From assembly GCA_023457935.1 (NCBI GenBank), contig JAEXBA010000041.1:16114-80113 (forward strand): a stretch of DNA of 64,000 nucleotides, read 5' to 3'. Shown here one piece after another: positions 34,374 through 42,841 of the stretch (its first letter is position 1; the number at the start of each line of letters is the position of its first letter). The stretch comes from Bacteroidota bacterium (GTDB lineage: Bacteria > Bacteroidota > Bacteroidia > Flavobacteriales > Weeksellaceae). The notes under the pieces were generated by a model, which was not told the origin of the DNA, searched no databases, and saw nothing but the letters and a program-made list of their open reading frames with translations. Both the position numbers and the translations under genes were made by a program.

Positions 34374-35246
34374 TTGGACAAAAATCTAATCCAGCGAACG
34401 ATATCAGGATTATTCTATGTTGCCATTCTGATGCTTTGTACGCATCCTTTCGGGTCTGAACTTATCAACAGCGTTGTTCCGGGGCTCGTGAAACAGCATT
34501 ATCTTTACTATGGTCTGATTACTTTTTTCCTGTTCGTGGGTGCAATGGAATGTATGCGTATCATGAAATTCGGGAACGGATACGAAAAATGGCTGGTCTT
34601 TCCTCTTGCCGCTTTTGTGTTCTATCTTTTCTCGAAGCGGTATTTTCAGCACGGCTTTTACTTTGACTTCCGCTTTACGGAAATTCTGGCTATTCTGCTG
34701 ATTCTCATTGCGGTGGTTACCCTTTTCAAGTTTGCAAGCGAACTGTATTTCGACAGCGGAAAACTCATCTTTACCACTATTTATGTTGCAATTCCGTTCG
34801 GGCTCGCGCTTGGGCTTCCAAAATATTCAGTGTATGAAAACACTTTTTCGCTGGAAGTTTTCTTTCTTTTCATCCTGATCTGGAGCAGCGATACTTTTGC
34901 CTATCTTACCGGAAAGTTCTTCGGAAAACATAAAATGGCTCCGAAGATTTCCCCTAAGAAAACCTGGGAAGGCTTTGCCGGCGGAGTAGTTCTTACACTG
35001 GTTGCAGGATTTTTTGTGGAAAAATATTTCCCTGAACTGCGCGGAAACTGGATGGTTGTAGGATTCCTTATTTCCGTTTTTGCGCCTTTGGGCGACCTGG
35101 TGGAAAGTCAGCTGAAAAGAACTTTTGGAGTAAAGGACAGCGGAAACATCATTCCGGGACATGGCGGCGTTCTCGACAGACTCGACAGTTTCATTATCTG
35201 TGTTCCTGTTGTATATTTGTACTTTGTTTTGGACCGATTAATATAA
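34374..35246 (+). CDS. cdsA: Phosphatidate cytidylyltransferase
   Basis: Makes CDP-diacylglycerol for phospholipid synthesis at the inner membrane. 290 residues and about eight membrane helices. The family signature S-Q-L-K-R-T-F-G-V-K-D with H-G-G-V-L-D-R-L-D-S is complete near the C-terminus. The start is TTG at 34374, which begins the conserved L-I-Q-R-T-x-S-G segment with no ATG nearby. Co-directional with psd 15 bases downstream, giving two steps of one pathway. Confidence 0.96.
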   Translation: MDKNLIQRTISGLFYVAILMLCTHPFGSELINSVVPGLVKQHYLYYGLITFFLFVGAMECMRIMKFGNGYEKWLVFPLAAFVFYLFSKRYFQHGFYFDFRFTEILAILLILIAVVTLFKFASELYFDSGKLIFTTIYVAIPFGLALGLPKYSVYENTFSLEVFFLFILIWSSDTFAYLTGKFFGKHKMAPKISPKKTWEGFAGGVVLTLVAGFFVEKYFPELRGNWMVVGFLISVFAPLGDLVESQLKRTFGVKDSGNIIPGHGGVLDRLDSFIICVPVVYLYFVLDRLI

Positions 35247-35261
35247 CATAATCAAAACCTT

Positions 35262-35915
35262 ATGAAACTTCACAGAGAATCAACCGGAACCATCATCGTC
35301 GCAACAGTTGCTGTTGCAGTGCTTGGTTTTCTGGCTGTTTATTTCCTGAAAATGTGGTCGTTACTGGTCATCATTCCCTTGCTGGTGATTTACGGACTTG
35401 TTTTCTGGTTCTTCCGTGTTCCGGACCGTGAGATTCTGGACCATAAAGAAAATGTAATTGCTCCTGTTGACGGGAAAGTCGTAATGATTAAAGAAGTTCA
35501 GGAAGATGAATTTCTGAAGGAAAAAGCCATACAGGTTTCTATTTTCATGTCGCCGCTGAATGTACATATCTGCCGTTATCCTGTATCCGGAAAAGTGATT
35601 TACAAAAAATACCATCCCGGAAAATATCTGGTTGCGTGGCATGAAAAATCTTCTTCTGAGAATGAAAGAACAACTGTTGCTGTTGAAAGTTTAACCAAAC
35701 ATAAAGTGGTGTTCCGGCAGATTGCGGGCTATGTTGCGAGAAGAATTGTTTTTTACTGTAACGAAGGAGACACCGCCAAAGCAGGCCACGAATTTGGATT
35801 CATCAAGTTCGGATCAAGAATGGATGTTTTCCTGCCGCTTGATTCCGAGATTATCTGTAAAATCGGCGACAAGACAAAAGGCGGTATCGATATAATCGCG
35901 AAAATGAAAGAGTAA
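35262..35915 (+). CDS. psd: Phosphatidylserine decarboxylase (short, archaeal type)
   Basis: Converts phosphatidylserine to phosphatidylethanolamine. 217 residues; two N-terminal membrane helices (about 9-50) precede the catalytic part. P-V-D-G-K-V at 68-73 and F-M-S-P-L-N-V-H at 95-102 are family motifs. Self-cleavage to give the pyruvoyl group is expected at Gly184-Ser185 (F-G-S-R-M-D). It follows cdsA, so CDP-diacylglycerol made there feeds this route through PssA, which is not in the window. Confidence 0.94.
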   Translation: MKLHRESTGTIIVATVAVAVLGFLAVYFLKMWSLLVIIPLLVIYGLVFWFFRVPDREILDHKENVIAPVDGKVVMIKEVQEDEFLKEKAIQVSIFMSPLNVHICRYPVSGKVIYKKYHPGKYLVAWHEKSSSENERTTVAVESLTKHKVVFRQIAGYVARRIVFYCNEGDTAKAGHEFGFIKFGSRMDVFLPLDSEIICKIGDKTKGGIDIIAKMKE

Positions 35916-35956
35916 CTGAATTTCAGTACTTACATAAAAATATTATTTACGTAAAT

Positions 35957-35979
35957 TGCCTCTTTGGAGGCATTTTTTT
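35957..35979 (+). terminator. Terminator hairpin that also contains a Shine-Dalgarno sequence
   Basis: TGCCTC and GAGGCA form a 6-bp stem with a TTTG loop, followed directly by seven T and then the ATG at 35980. It ends the cdsA-psd transcripts. The distal arm also contains GGAGG nine bases before the ATG of the DUF389 gene, so folding would hide the ribosome site of any read-through message. Confidence 0.75.
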
Positions 35980-37272
35980 ATGAACGAAAAACTGAAGGCC
36001 ATTTTCAGCCTTTTTAGACAGAAAGAAAATCTTGAGGAAGTCCGGCAGAATATCGAGAGCAATATTCCGTTTCGGGGTACAAACCTCTGGATTCTGATAT
36101 TTGCGGTTTTTATCGCCAGCCTTGGGCTCAACGTGAATTCAACGGCGGTAATCATCGGTGCCATGTTAATTTCTCCGCTGATGGGCCCGATTATGGGAAT
36201 TGGATTCGCAGTAGGAATCAACCATCCGCCAATTCTCCGAAATTCGATTAAGAATTATCTGTTTGCTACGGTTGCGGGTCTGGTAACATCCACGCTCTAT
36301 TTCCTGATTTCCCCTTTGAGTGAAGCACATTCCGAAATTTTAGCCAGAACTTCACCGAATATCTATGATGTTCTGATTGCGTTCTTCGGCGGTTGTGCCG
36401 GTATGCTCGCCAGCGGAAGTAAACTGAAGGGCAATGTAATTCCCGGAGTTGCGATTGCCACAGCGCTGATGCCGCCTCTTTGTACGGCAGGTTTCGGACT
36501 TGCAACCGGACAGCTCAACTATTTTTTCGGTGCATTTTATCTGTATGTCATCAATACAGTTTTTATTGCCGTGGCCACTTTTGTTATGGTGAAAATCCTG
36601 GATTTTCCGGAATACAGCTTCTCGGATCCCAAAAACGAAAAACGATGGAAGTTTTTCATGTGGACGCTCACTGTTCTTACCTTAATTCCAAGCATCTGGT
36701 TTGGCTATCAGATGGTTTTAAAGAACACTTTTGAGCAGAATGCCAACCGGTACATTACATCTGATGCACTGTTTGCAAACAACTTCCTGCTTTCAAAGAA
36801 GATTTCCTTCGAGAAAAATGAAATTGAACTGACGTACGGCGGAGAAAAACTGACGCAGGAGGATTTTTCCGACATGATTAAAAAGGCCGCAAAATATGAT
36901 CTTCATGGCACGAAAATCATTATCAAACAGGGTTTTAACTTTGCTAAAAACACCAATACGCTGGAACAGAACAATACGGCCATCAGTACGAGAAATCTGG
37001 AAAAAGTGATCAGTATTCAGGACAGTATCAGTTCCGAAAACAGGGTTTCAAAAGAAATTTTTCAGGAACTTAAACTGCAGAACGAAGACATTTCCGGGTT
37101 TTCCTATACGAATACGAAAATCCAGAATGATTCAGTTCCAACAAATTCAAAAGTCGCCATGATTGTCCATCAGGAAGGACTTTCAGCACAGGACAAAACC
37201 AAAATCACCGATTTTGTGAAGATCAGACTCAAAGACCTCAATACAAAAGTGGTTTTTGAAGAGACGGAATAG
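35980..37272 (+). CDS. DUF389 membrane protein
   Basis: 430 residues from the ATG at 35980; an in-frame TTG at 35956 falls in the terminator hairpin and is rejected. The N-terminal half has about six membrane helices with the DUF389 core (V-I-I-G-A-M-L-I-S-P-L-M-G-P-I-M-G and P-G-V-A-I-A-T-A-L-M-P-P-L-C). The C-terminal 200 residues are soluble and charged, probably periplasmic or cytoplasmic beta/alpha. Function unknown. Confidence 0.9.
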   Translation: MNEKLKAIFSLFRQKENLEEVRQNIESNIPFRGTNLWILIFAVFIASLGLNVNSTAVIIGAMLISPLMGPIMGIGFAVGINHPPILRNSIKNYLFATVAGLVTSTLYFLISPLSEAHSEILARTSPNIYDVLIAFFGGCAGMLASGSKLKGNVIPGVAIATALMPPLCTAGFGLATGQLNYFFGAFYLYVINTVFIAVATFVMVKILDFPEYSFSDPKNEKRWKFFMWTLTVLTLIPSIWFGYQMVLKNTFEQNANRYITSDALFANNFLLSKKISFEKNEIELTYGGEKLTQEDFSDMIKKAAKYDLHGTKIIIKQGFNFAKNTNTLEQNNTAISTRNLEKVISIQDSISSENRVSKEIFQELKLQNEDISGFSYTNTKIQNDSVPTNSKVAMIVHQEGLSAQDKTKITDFVKIRLKDLNTKVVFEETE

Positions 37273-37280
37273 ATATTGGT

Positions 37281-39113
37281 TTATTCGAAATTCTGCAGAT
37301 CAACGAGTTTTCTGTAAACGCCGTCGTGAGCATAAAGTTCGCTGTGCGTTCCCTGTTCCATGATTTTTCCGCGTTCCATTACGACAATCTGGTCCGCTTT
37401 CTGTATGGTGGAAAGCCGGTGTGCAATTACCAGTGAAGTCCGGTTTTCCATCATGTGTTCCAGTGCGTCCTGAACCAGTCTTTCGCTTTCTGTATCCAGT
37501 GCGGAAGTGGCTTCGTCCAGAATCATAATCGGCGGATTTTTCAGTACGGCTCTTGCGATGGAAATTCTCTGTTTCTGTCCACCGGAAAGTTTTCCTCCTG
37601 CTTCACCGATTCCGGTATCGTATCCATGCGGTAAATCCAAAATAAAATCGTCCGCATTGGCTACTTTTGCTGCTTTCTGAACGGTGGGTCTGGCTGCCTC
37701 AAGGTTTCCTAATGCGATATTGTTGCTGATGGAGTCGTTGAAAAGGATATTGTCCTGCGTAACCAGCCCGAAAAGCTTTCTGTAACTGGACAGCTTCAGT
37801 TCTTTGATGTTGATACCGTCAATCAGGATTTCACCTTCCTGAACATCATAAAAACGCGTAATCAGGTTGGCAATGGTGCTTTTTCCGCTTCCGCTCTGCC
37901 CTACAAGTGCTACGGATTTTCCCTTCGGAATGGTTAAGGAGAAGTTGTCGAGAATCTTGCGGTCCTCATATCCAAAACTGATGTTTCTGAACTCTATTTT
38001 ATCTTTAAAATCATCAATCTCAACAGCATTTTCAATTTCCCTGATCTGATAGTCTGCGTCAAGAATCTCAAAAACACGCTGGGCAGAAACTTCACCTTTC
38101 TGAAAATTCGAAATGGAGTTTGAAAGCTTTTTCAAAGGATCAAGAATAGTGTAAAACAGTGAAATGTATACGATGAATTCGGCTCCGGACAGGCCTTCGC
38201 CCTGCAGCGCTAGTTTTCCTCCGAAATAGACAATCATGCCGATTGTAAAGGCGCCGAGAAGTTCACTCACAGGCGATGCGAGCGCTTTTTTCTTGAAGAG
38301 TTTAAGGGAAAGACTGCGGATGGTATTCAGCGTATTGTCGAATCTTTTCTGTATCTGCGTAGACGCATCAAAAATTTTGATGACTTTAAGCCCAACCAGT
38401 GTTTCATCCACATACGAATACATTTTTCCCAGTTCGTTCTGTGCTTCGCCGGTGTCTTTTTTAAGACTTTTTCCGATTATCGAAATCAGCGTGCCCATTA
38501 CCGGAAAAACAATCAGTGTAAAAACGGTAAGCTGGAAATTGGAATATAGCAGATAACCCATCGTAAGTATTATCACAATTGGGGATCGGATAATATCAAT
38601 GAGACTGTTCAAGATATTGCCTTCAATTTCTGCAACATCCGACGTTATTCTCGCAAAAACATCGCCCTTTCGCGTATCGGAAAAAAATGAAACCGGTAAA
38701 TCGAGAATCTTTTTATGCAGCTGGCTTCTGAAGTCCCTGGAAACGCCGGTCCGGGAATAAGTAAGGTAAAATTCAGAAAGATAGCTGAAGATATTCCTGA
38801 ACAGGAACATCGAAATGAAAATAATGCAGGTAATTAAAAGTACATATTCCGGGCCTCTGTTGGCTTCAAGCTCCTGAATGAAATAGTTGAAACTGTCCTT
38901 CAGGTAAGTGCCGATCTGGAAAATTTCTCCGGAGAATTCCGGCTTTGCTTCGATTTTTGGTGTTTTTTTGTCAAAAAGGATATTCAGTACCGGGATGAAG
39001 AACAGCATCGCCACGATATTGAACAGTGCATAAAGAATGTTGAAGAAAATACCTGCGCCCAGCGAACTTTTATAGGGTAAAATATAATCTATCGCTCTTT
39101 TGTAATAGCTCAT
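37281..39113 (-). CDS. ABC exporter, fused permease-ATPase (MsbA-like)
   Basis: 610-residue half-transporter that works as a homodimer at the inner membrane. Six membrane helices occupy about 15-330. The ATPase has Walker A G-Q-S-G-S-G-K-S-T, signature L-S-G-G-Q-K-Q-R and Walker B I-M-I-L-D-E-A-T-S-A-L-D. Closest by layout to MsbA, the lipid A flippase, but multidrug or peptide export cannot be excluded. It is convergent with the DUF389 gene, with eight bases between stops. Confidence 0.93.
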   Translation of the reverse strand: MSYYKRAIDYILPYKSSLGAGIFFNILYALFNIVAMLFFIPVLNILFDKKTPKIEAKPEFSGEIFQIGTYLKDSFNYFIQELEANRGPEYVLLITCIIFISMFLFRNIFSYLSEFYLTYSRTGVSRDFRSQLHKKILDLPVSFFSDTRKGDVFARITSDVAEIEGNILNSLIDIIRSPIVIILTMGYLLYSNFQLTVFTLIVFPVMGTLISIIGKSLKKDTGEAQNELGKMYSYVDETLVGLKVIKIFDASTQIQKRFDNTLNTIRSLSLKLFKKKALASPVSELLGAFTIGMIVYFGGKLALQGEGLSGAEFIVYISLFYTILDPLKKLSNSISNFQKGEVSAQRVFEILDADYQIREIENAVEIDDFKDKIEFRNISFGYEDRKILDNFSLTIPKGKSVALVGQSGSGKSTIANLITRFYDVQEGEILIDGINIKELKLSSYRKLFGLVTQDNILFNDSISNNIALGNLEAARPTVQKAAKVANADDFILDLPHGYDTGIGEAGGKLSGGQKQRISIARAVLKNPPIMILDEATSALDTESERLVQDALEHMMENRTSLVIAHRLSTIQKADQIVVMERGKIMEQGTHSELYAHDGVYRKLVDLQNFE

Positions 39114-39211
39114 CTAATCAAATTGAACCGCAAAATTACACAATTTTAATTCAGCGGTGATTTCTGGGTAAGACGGCCGGAGCAATGTTTTACCTTAAAT
39201 TATTTCAGGAA

Positions 39212-39243
39212 TAAAAAAACAGTCCCAAAAAATGGAACTGTTT
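39212..39243 (-). terminator. Terminator of the DUF4293 gene
   Basis: On the minus strand AACAGTTCC pairs with GGGACTGTT (9 bp, one G-U) around a 7-base loop, followed by a T run. Confidence 0.75.
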
Positions 39244-39268
39244 ACACTCAAAAAAAATCGTTGTAAGG

Positions 39269-39658
39269 TTACCGAAGTCGGTCTACAGATTTTACGAGCC
39301 TTTCGTCCCTGCGGATGTAGATGTTTGCAGCAAACAAACAGAACAGTGCCACAATTGGGAAAATCGGCTCAATACCCTTCTCAGGAAAATCAATTCCTCC
39401 GGATAAGTTTAGCAGCCAGTACGCCAGCAAACCAATCAACAAAGCGTTTATGAACATGTTGATATTATTCAACAGGATCTGTCTTGGTCTTTTATTAAAA
39501 CTGAAAATTGTGAGAACACCAATAATAGCCGAGAAAAGTGTAATTCCTTCGATAATGTATTTGGTGTCAAAAAGCTCAACATCGGTACCGGTAAAATGAA
39601 GCGCTACAGCACAGAGTACGGCGATCATTATAAATACAGACTGGATTCTTTGCAGCAT
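39269..39658 (-). CDS. DUF4293 membrane protein
   Basis: 129 residues, four membrane helices, beginning M-L-Q-R-I-Q-S-V-F, which is the typical start of this Bacteroidota family. The C-terminus is charged (Y-I-R-R-D-E-R-L-V-K-S-V-D-R-L-R). Function unknown. It is divergent from rho; the two promoters overlap. Confidence 0.88.
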   Translation of the reverse strand: MLQRIQSVFIMIAVLCAVALHFTGTDVELFDTKYIIEGITLFSAIIGVLTIFSFNKRPRQILLNNINMFINALLIGLLAYWLLNLSGGIDFPEKGIEPIFPIVALFCLFAANIYIRRDERLVKSVDRLR

Positions 39659-39675
39659 TTTTCAGAATTGAAAGG

Positions 39676-39706
39676 CAAAAATAGCACAAATTTTGCATTA
39701 TTCAAA
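39676..39706 (-). promoter_or_regulatory. Promoter of the DUF4293 gene (TTTG - 19 bp - TATTTTTG)
   Basis: On the minus strand TTTG at 39706-39703 and TATTTTTG at 39683-39676 are 19 bases apart, an excellent match. It overlaps the rho promoter by 15 bases. Confidence 0.68.
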
Positions 39707-39722
39707 AATAAGTGTAGATTTG
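39692..39722 (+). promoter_or_regulatory. Promoter of rho (TTTG - 19 bp - TAGATTTG)
   Basis: TTTG at 39692-39695 and TAGATTTG at 39715-39722, spacing 19. The predicted leader to the ATG at 39813 is about 86 bases, long for this window and a possible site of Rho autoregulation. Confidence 0.7.
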
Positions 39723-39812
39723 CAATACAAACTACGTCATAAAAAAAGGAAGTCGCCTGATTTCCATTTTCTTATCTCACACATCTAACAATATATTTTT
39801 ACATAATTCTAT

Positions 39813-41546
39813 ATGTTTAACATTGAAACGTTACGGTCTAAAACCGAAGCGGAACTTTCTGGAATTCTGAAGGAATTCGGAATTAAAGTACAGAGAAACA
39901 GTACAGACAACGACAAAATTTTTGCAATACTCGATTTTCAGGCTTCTAATCCCGGAGTAGCAAAACAGTACTATAACGAAACGGAAAGTACAGCAGCCGC
40001 TGAAGAACAAAAACCGCAGCCAAAACCCAAAACAAGAGCTAAAAAAGCAGCTCCCAAAACAGAGCCGGCAGCAGAAAAGCCTGCAGAAGTTCCGGTAGAA
40101 ACGGCAGAAGTGAAGACTTCTGAAGAAAAGCCTGCACCGGTTCAGGAAGAGAAAAGTTCCAAGAACAGGAGAAAAAGAATGACCAAGGAAAATACGGAGA
40201 ATACCGAAGTAGAGCCAGCGAAAGCAGAGGAAGAAACTGTGACAGAAGCTGTTGCAGAAAATAAACCTCAGCAAACGCCGAAGCAGAATCCTAATCTGCA
40301 GAACCAAAGGCCGCACCATCAGCAGAAACAGAACCAAAACCAGAACCAGAATCGGAACCAAAACCAGCAGCAGAATCAGCAGAAATCTGAGGAGAACGCT
40401 GAGAACGCAGAACCGCGCAAAGAGTTTAATTTCGACGGAATGGTGACCATCGAAGGAGTTCTGGAGATTCTTCCGGATAATTATGGATTCCTGCGTTCAT
40501 CGGACTTTTCTTATATTTCATCACCGGATGACGTGTATGTTTCCACTGCGCAGATCAGAAATTACGGTCTGAAAACCGGTGATACCGTAAAAGGTATTGT
40601 ACGTTTGCCAAAAGAAGGAGAGAAATATTTCTCTCTCATGAAACCTACAGAAGTGAACGGCCGCGATCTGGCTTTCATTAAAGACCGTGTTGCTTTTGAA
40701 TATTTAACGCCGCTTTTCCCACAGGAAAAATTTAATCTTGCCGGTAAAGGTTCAACGCTTTCGACAAGAATTGTTGATCTTTTCGCGCCCATCGGTAAAG
40801 GGCAGCGTGCAATGATTGTAGCACAGCCGAAAACCGGTAAAACCATGCTTCTGAAAGATATTGCCAATGCCATTTCAGCCAATCATCCTGACGCTTATAT
40901 GATGGTTCTTCTGATTGACGAAAGACCGGAAGAGGTAACAGATATGGAAAGAAGCGTAAATGCTGAGGTAATTGCTTCAACTTTTGATGAATCTGCTGAA
41001 AAACACGTAAAAGTGGCGAATCTTGTACTTGCAAAAGCGCAGAGAATGGTTGAATGCGGCCATGATGTTGTGATTTTGCTTGATTCCATCACAAGACTGG
41101 CAAGAGCATACAATACGGTAACGCCGGCTTCAGGAAAAATTCTTTCCGGTGGTGTGGATGCGAATGCGCTTCACCGCCCGAAGAGATTCTTCGGAGCAGC
41201 AAGAAAAATTGAAGGCGGCGGAAGCTTGACGATTATCGCGACGGCTCTAATTGATACAGGTTCCAAAATGGACGAGGTTATTTTTGAAGAATTCAAAGGA
41301 ACCGGTAATATGGAACTTCAGCTCGACAGAAAAATCGCGAACAAGCGTATTTATCCGGCGATTGATCTGGTAGCTTCTTCAACAAGACGCGATGATCTTC
41401 TGCATGATGATGTAACACAGCAGAGAATGTGGATTCTGCGTAAATATCTGGCCGATATGAATCCTGTGGAAGCGATGGAGTTTGTTGAGAAAAGCATGAA
41501 AACGAGCATCAGCAATGAAGAGTTTCTGATGTCGATGAACAGATAA
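39813..41546 (+). CDS. rho: Transcription termination factor Rho with disordered insert
   Basis: Hexameric RNA helicase that ends transcription. 577 residues against about 420 in E. coli. Order: Rho N-terminal domain (1-45), an insert at about 48-205 rich in Lys/Glu/Pro/Ala and then in Asn/Gln (runs of Q-N-Q-N), the cold-shock RNA-binding domain (about 207-285), and the ATPase with Walker A Q-P-K-T-G-K-T at 338-344 and L-L-I-D-E-R-P-E-E-V-T-D. Bacteroidota Rho proteins often carry such inserts, and in Bacteroides thetaiotaomicron one drives phase separation. Confidence 0.97.
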   Translation: MFNIETLRSKTEAELSGILKEFGIKVQRNSTDNDKIFAILDFQASNPGVAKQYYNETESTAAAEEQKPQPKPKTRAKKAAPKTEPAAEKPAEVPVETAEVKTSEEKPAPVQEEKSSKNRRKRMTKENTENTEVEPAKAEEETVTEAVAENKPQQTPKQNPNLQNQRPHHQQKQNQNQNQNRNQNQQQNQQKSEENAENAEPRKEFNFDGMVTIEGVLEILPDNYGFLRSSDFSYISSPDDVYVSTAQIRNYGLKTGDTVKGIVRLPKEGEKYFSLMKPTEVNGRDLAFIKDRVAFEYLTPLFPQEKFNLAGKGSTLSTRIVDLFAPIGKGQRAMIVAQPKTGKTMLLKDIANAISANHPDAYMMVLLIDERPEEVTDMERSVNAEVIASTFDESAEKHVKVANLVLAKAQRMVECGHDVVILLDSITRLARAYNTVTPASGKILSGGVDANALHRPKRFFGAARKIEGGGSLTIIATALIDTGSKMDEVIFEEFKGTGNMELQLDRKIANKRIYPAIDLVASSTRRDDLLHDDVTQQRMWILRKYLADMNPVEAMEFVEKSMKTSISNEEFLMSMNR

Positions 41547-41662
41547 TTTGCGAAACATTATTGAATATTAAACCGTACTGTAAAGTGCAGTTTTTTGTTT
41601 CTGTCTATATTTTTTATAAATAATTTAATAAAATTTATAAGTAAAAGCTTTTTTAGAAGCAG

Positions 41663-41670
41663 TATATTTG
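41663..41670 (+). promoter_or_regulatory. -7 box (TATATTTG) of sodA
   Basis: TATATTTG 38 bases before the ATG at 41709; the -33 region is only AT-rich. Confidence 0.5.
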
Positions 41671-41708
41671 GAATAATTAAATATTCAAATACAAAAAAAA
41701 TCAAAATT

Positions 41709-42305
41709 ATGGCATTCGAATTACCGAAACTAGGCTACGCTTATGATGCACTGGAACCTACTATTGATGCAAAAACAATGGAGATTCACCACACAAAACA
41801 TCACCAGTCGTATGTAGACAATTTAAATAAAGCAATTGAAGGAACAGACCTTGAAGGAAAAACCATTGAGGAAATCTGTAAAACAGGAACTGACAAAACT
41901 GCTGTAAGAAACAACGGTGGCGGACATTACAACCATACACTTTTCTGGGAAATCCTTACTCCGGGCGGAAGCAAAGAGCCTGTTGGAAATGTAAAGGCAG
42001 CTATTGAAGCTTATGGCGGTATGGAAAAATTCAAAACTGAATTTTCAGATGCGGCTAAAACAAGATTCGGTTCTGGCTGGGCTTGGCTTTGTAAAAAAGA
42101 AGACGGTTCTGTAGCGGTTTGTTCAACACCAAATCAGGATAATCCTCTGATGCCGGTTTCTGACTGTAAAGGAACACCGGTTTTGGGACTTGATGTCTGG
42201 GAACACGCTTATTATCTGAAATATCAGAACAAAAGACCGGATTATGTTTCAGCTTTCTTTGACGTGATCAACTGGGATAAAGTAGAAGAGCTTTTCAATA
42301 AGTAA
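41709..42305 (+). CDS. sodA: Superoxide dismutase (Fe/Mn)
   Basis: Dismutates superoxide to oxygen and peroxide. 198 residues from M-A-F-E-L-P-K-L-G-Y at 41709; the frame is open further upstream but those residues match no SOD. Metal ligands are His27 in E-I-H-H, the His of H-Y-N-H, and Asp and His in L-D-V-W-E-H-A-Y-Y. Iron or manganese preference cannot be fixed from these motifs. No signal peptide, so cytoplasmic. Confidence 0.97.
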   Translation: MAFELPKLGYAYDALEPTIDAKTMEIHHTKHHQSYVDNLNKAIEGTDLEGKTIEEICKTGTDKTAVRNNGGGHYNHTLFWEILTPGGSKEPVGNVKAAIEAYGGMEKFKTEFSDAAKTRFGSGWAWLCKKEDGSVAVCSTPNQDNPLMPVSDCKGTPVLGLDVWEHAYYLKYQNKRPDYVSAFFDVINWDKVEELFNK

Positions 42306-42325
42306 CTAAAGCTTTCATAAACAGT

Positions 42326-42355
42326 AAAGGTTCAGAATTTCTGAACCTTTTTTTA
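42326..42355. terminator. Bidirectional terminator
   Basis: A perfect 10-bp stem (AAAGGTTCAG with CTGAACCTTT, 5-base loop) runs into seven T. It ends sodA and lies at the 3' end of the opposing DUF6146 gene. Confidence 0.85.
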
Positions 42356-42772
42356 TTAGCGGTAAGCGTCAGCGCCACTGAGTCCGTTAAGTCTCAGCCC
42401 GTATTTCCACGAAACGAAGGCAAAAACCTGGTACAGCTTGTACTCGAATTTCAGTCCGTAGTTTTCGTTGTAATCATAATCAACTGTTGATTCCACAATG
42501 TTGGGATATCTGCCGGACAGGAACAGTGCATTCCATTCGTTTACCAGAATCTGATTTCTGTTCTTGAGGTAACTTTCGGTGTACATATTCATGGGTTTTG
42601 CAACAGCATTCAGAAAATAGCTGTACTGAGTGTCCAGAACTTCAATGTCCCATTCACCGTCATCGTTTTTTTCCGGTTTCATTACTGTATCTGTCTGCGG
42701 ATTCGCGCTTTTCTGTGGCTGACAGCTGATTAACCCAACCGTGAGCATCATAAGGGTGAACAGTATTCTCAT
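42356..42772 (-). CDS. DUF6146 lipoprotein
   Basis: 138 residues. The lipoprotein signal ends in L-I-S-C. The mature part has E-S-Y-L-K-N-R-N-Q-I-L-V-N-E-W-N, then Y-D-x-N-x-N-Y-G and Y-K-L-Y-Q, the pattern of DUF6146 in Flavobacteriia. Function unknown. It lies downstream of the nuclease-family gene but after a terminator. Confidence 0.8.
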   Translation of the reverse strand: MRILFTLMMLTVGLISCQPQKSANPQTDTVMKPEKNDDGEWDIEVLDTQYSYFLNAVAKPMNMYTESYLKNRNQILVNEWNALFLSGRYPNIVESTVDYDYNENYGLKFEYKLYQVFAFVSWKYGLRLNGLSGADAYR

Positions 42773-42810
42773 TTTAGTTAACTTTCTGAATACCGGTCAA
42801 ATCAAGTGCC

Positions 42811-42838
42811 AAAAAAAGCACTTGGAAAAGTGCTTTTA
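42811..42838 (-). terminator. Terminator of the endonuclease/exonuclease/phosphatase gene
   Basis: On the minus strand AGCACTT and AAGTGCT form a perfect stem with a 4-base loop, followed by a T run. Confidence 0.82.
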
Positions 42839-42841
42839 TAT

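Noticed and set aside
41571..41600. Possible terminator after rho
   Set aside because: The stem is only about four base pairs before the T run, too weak to call.
41595..41708. N-terminal extension of superoxide dismutase as a signal peptide
   Set aside because: It is an AT-rich leader holding the -7 box; the family starts at M-A-F-E-L-P.
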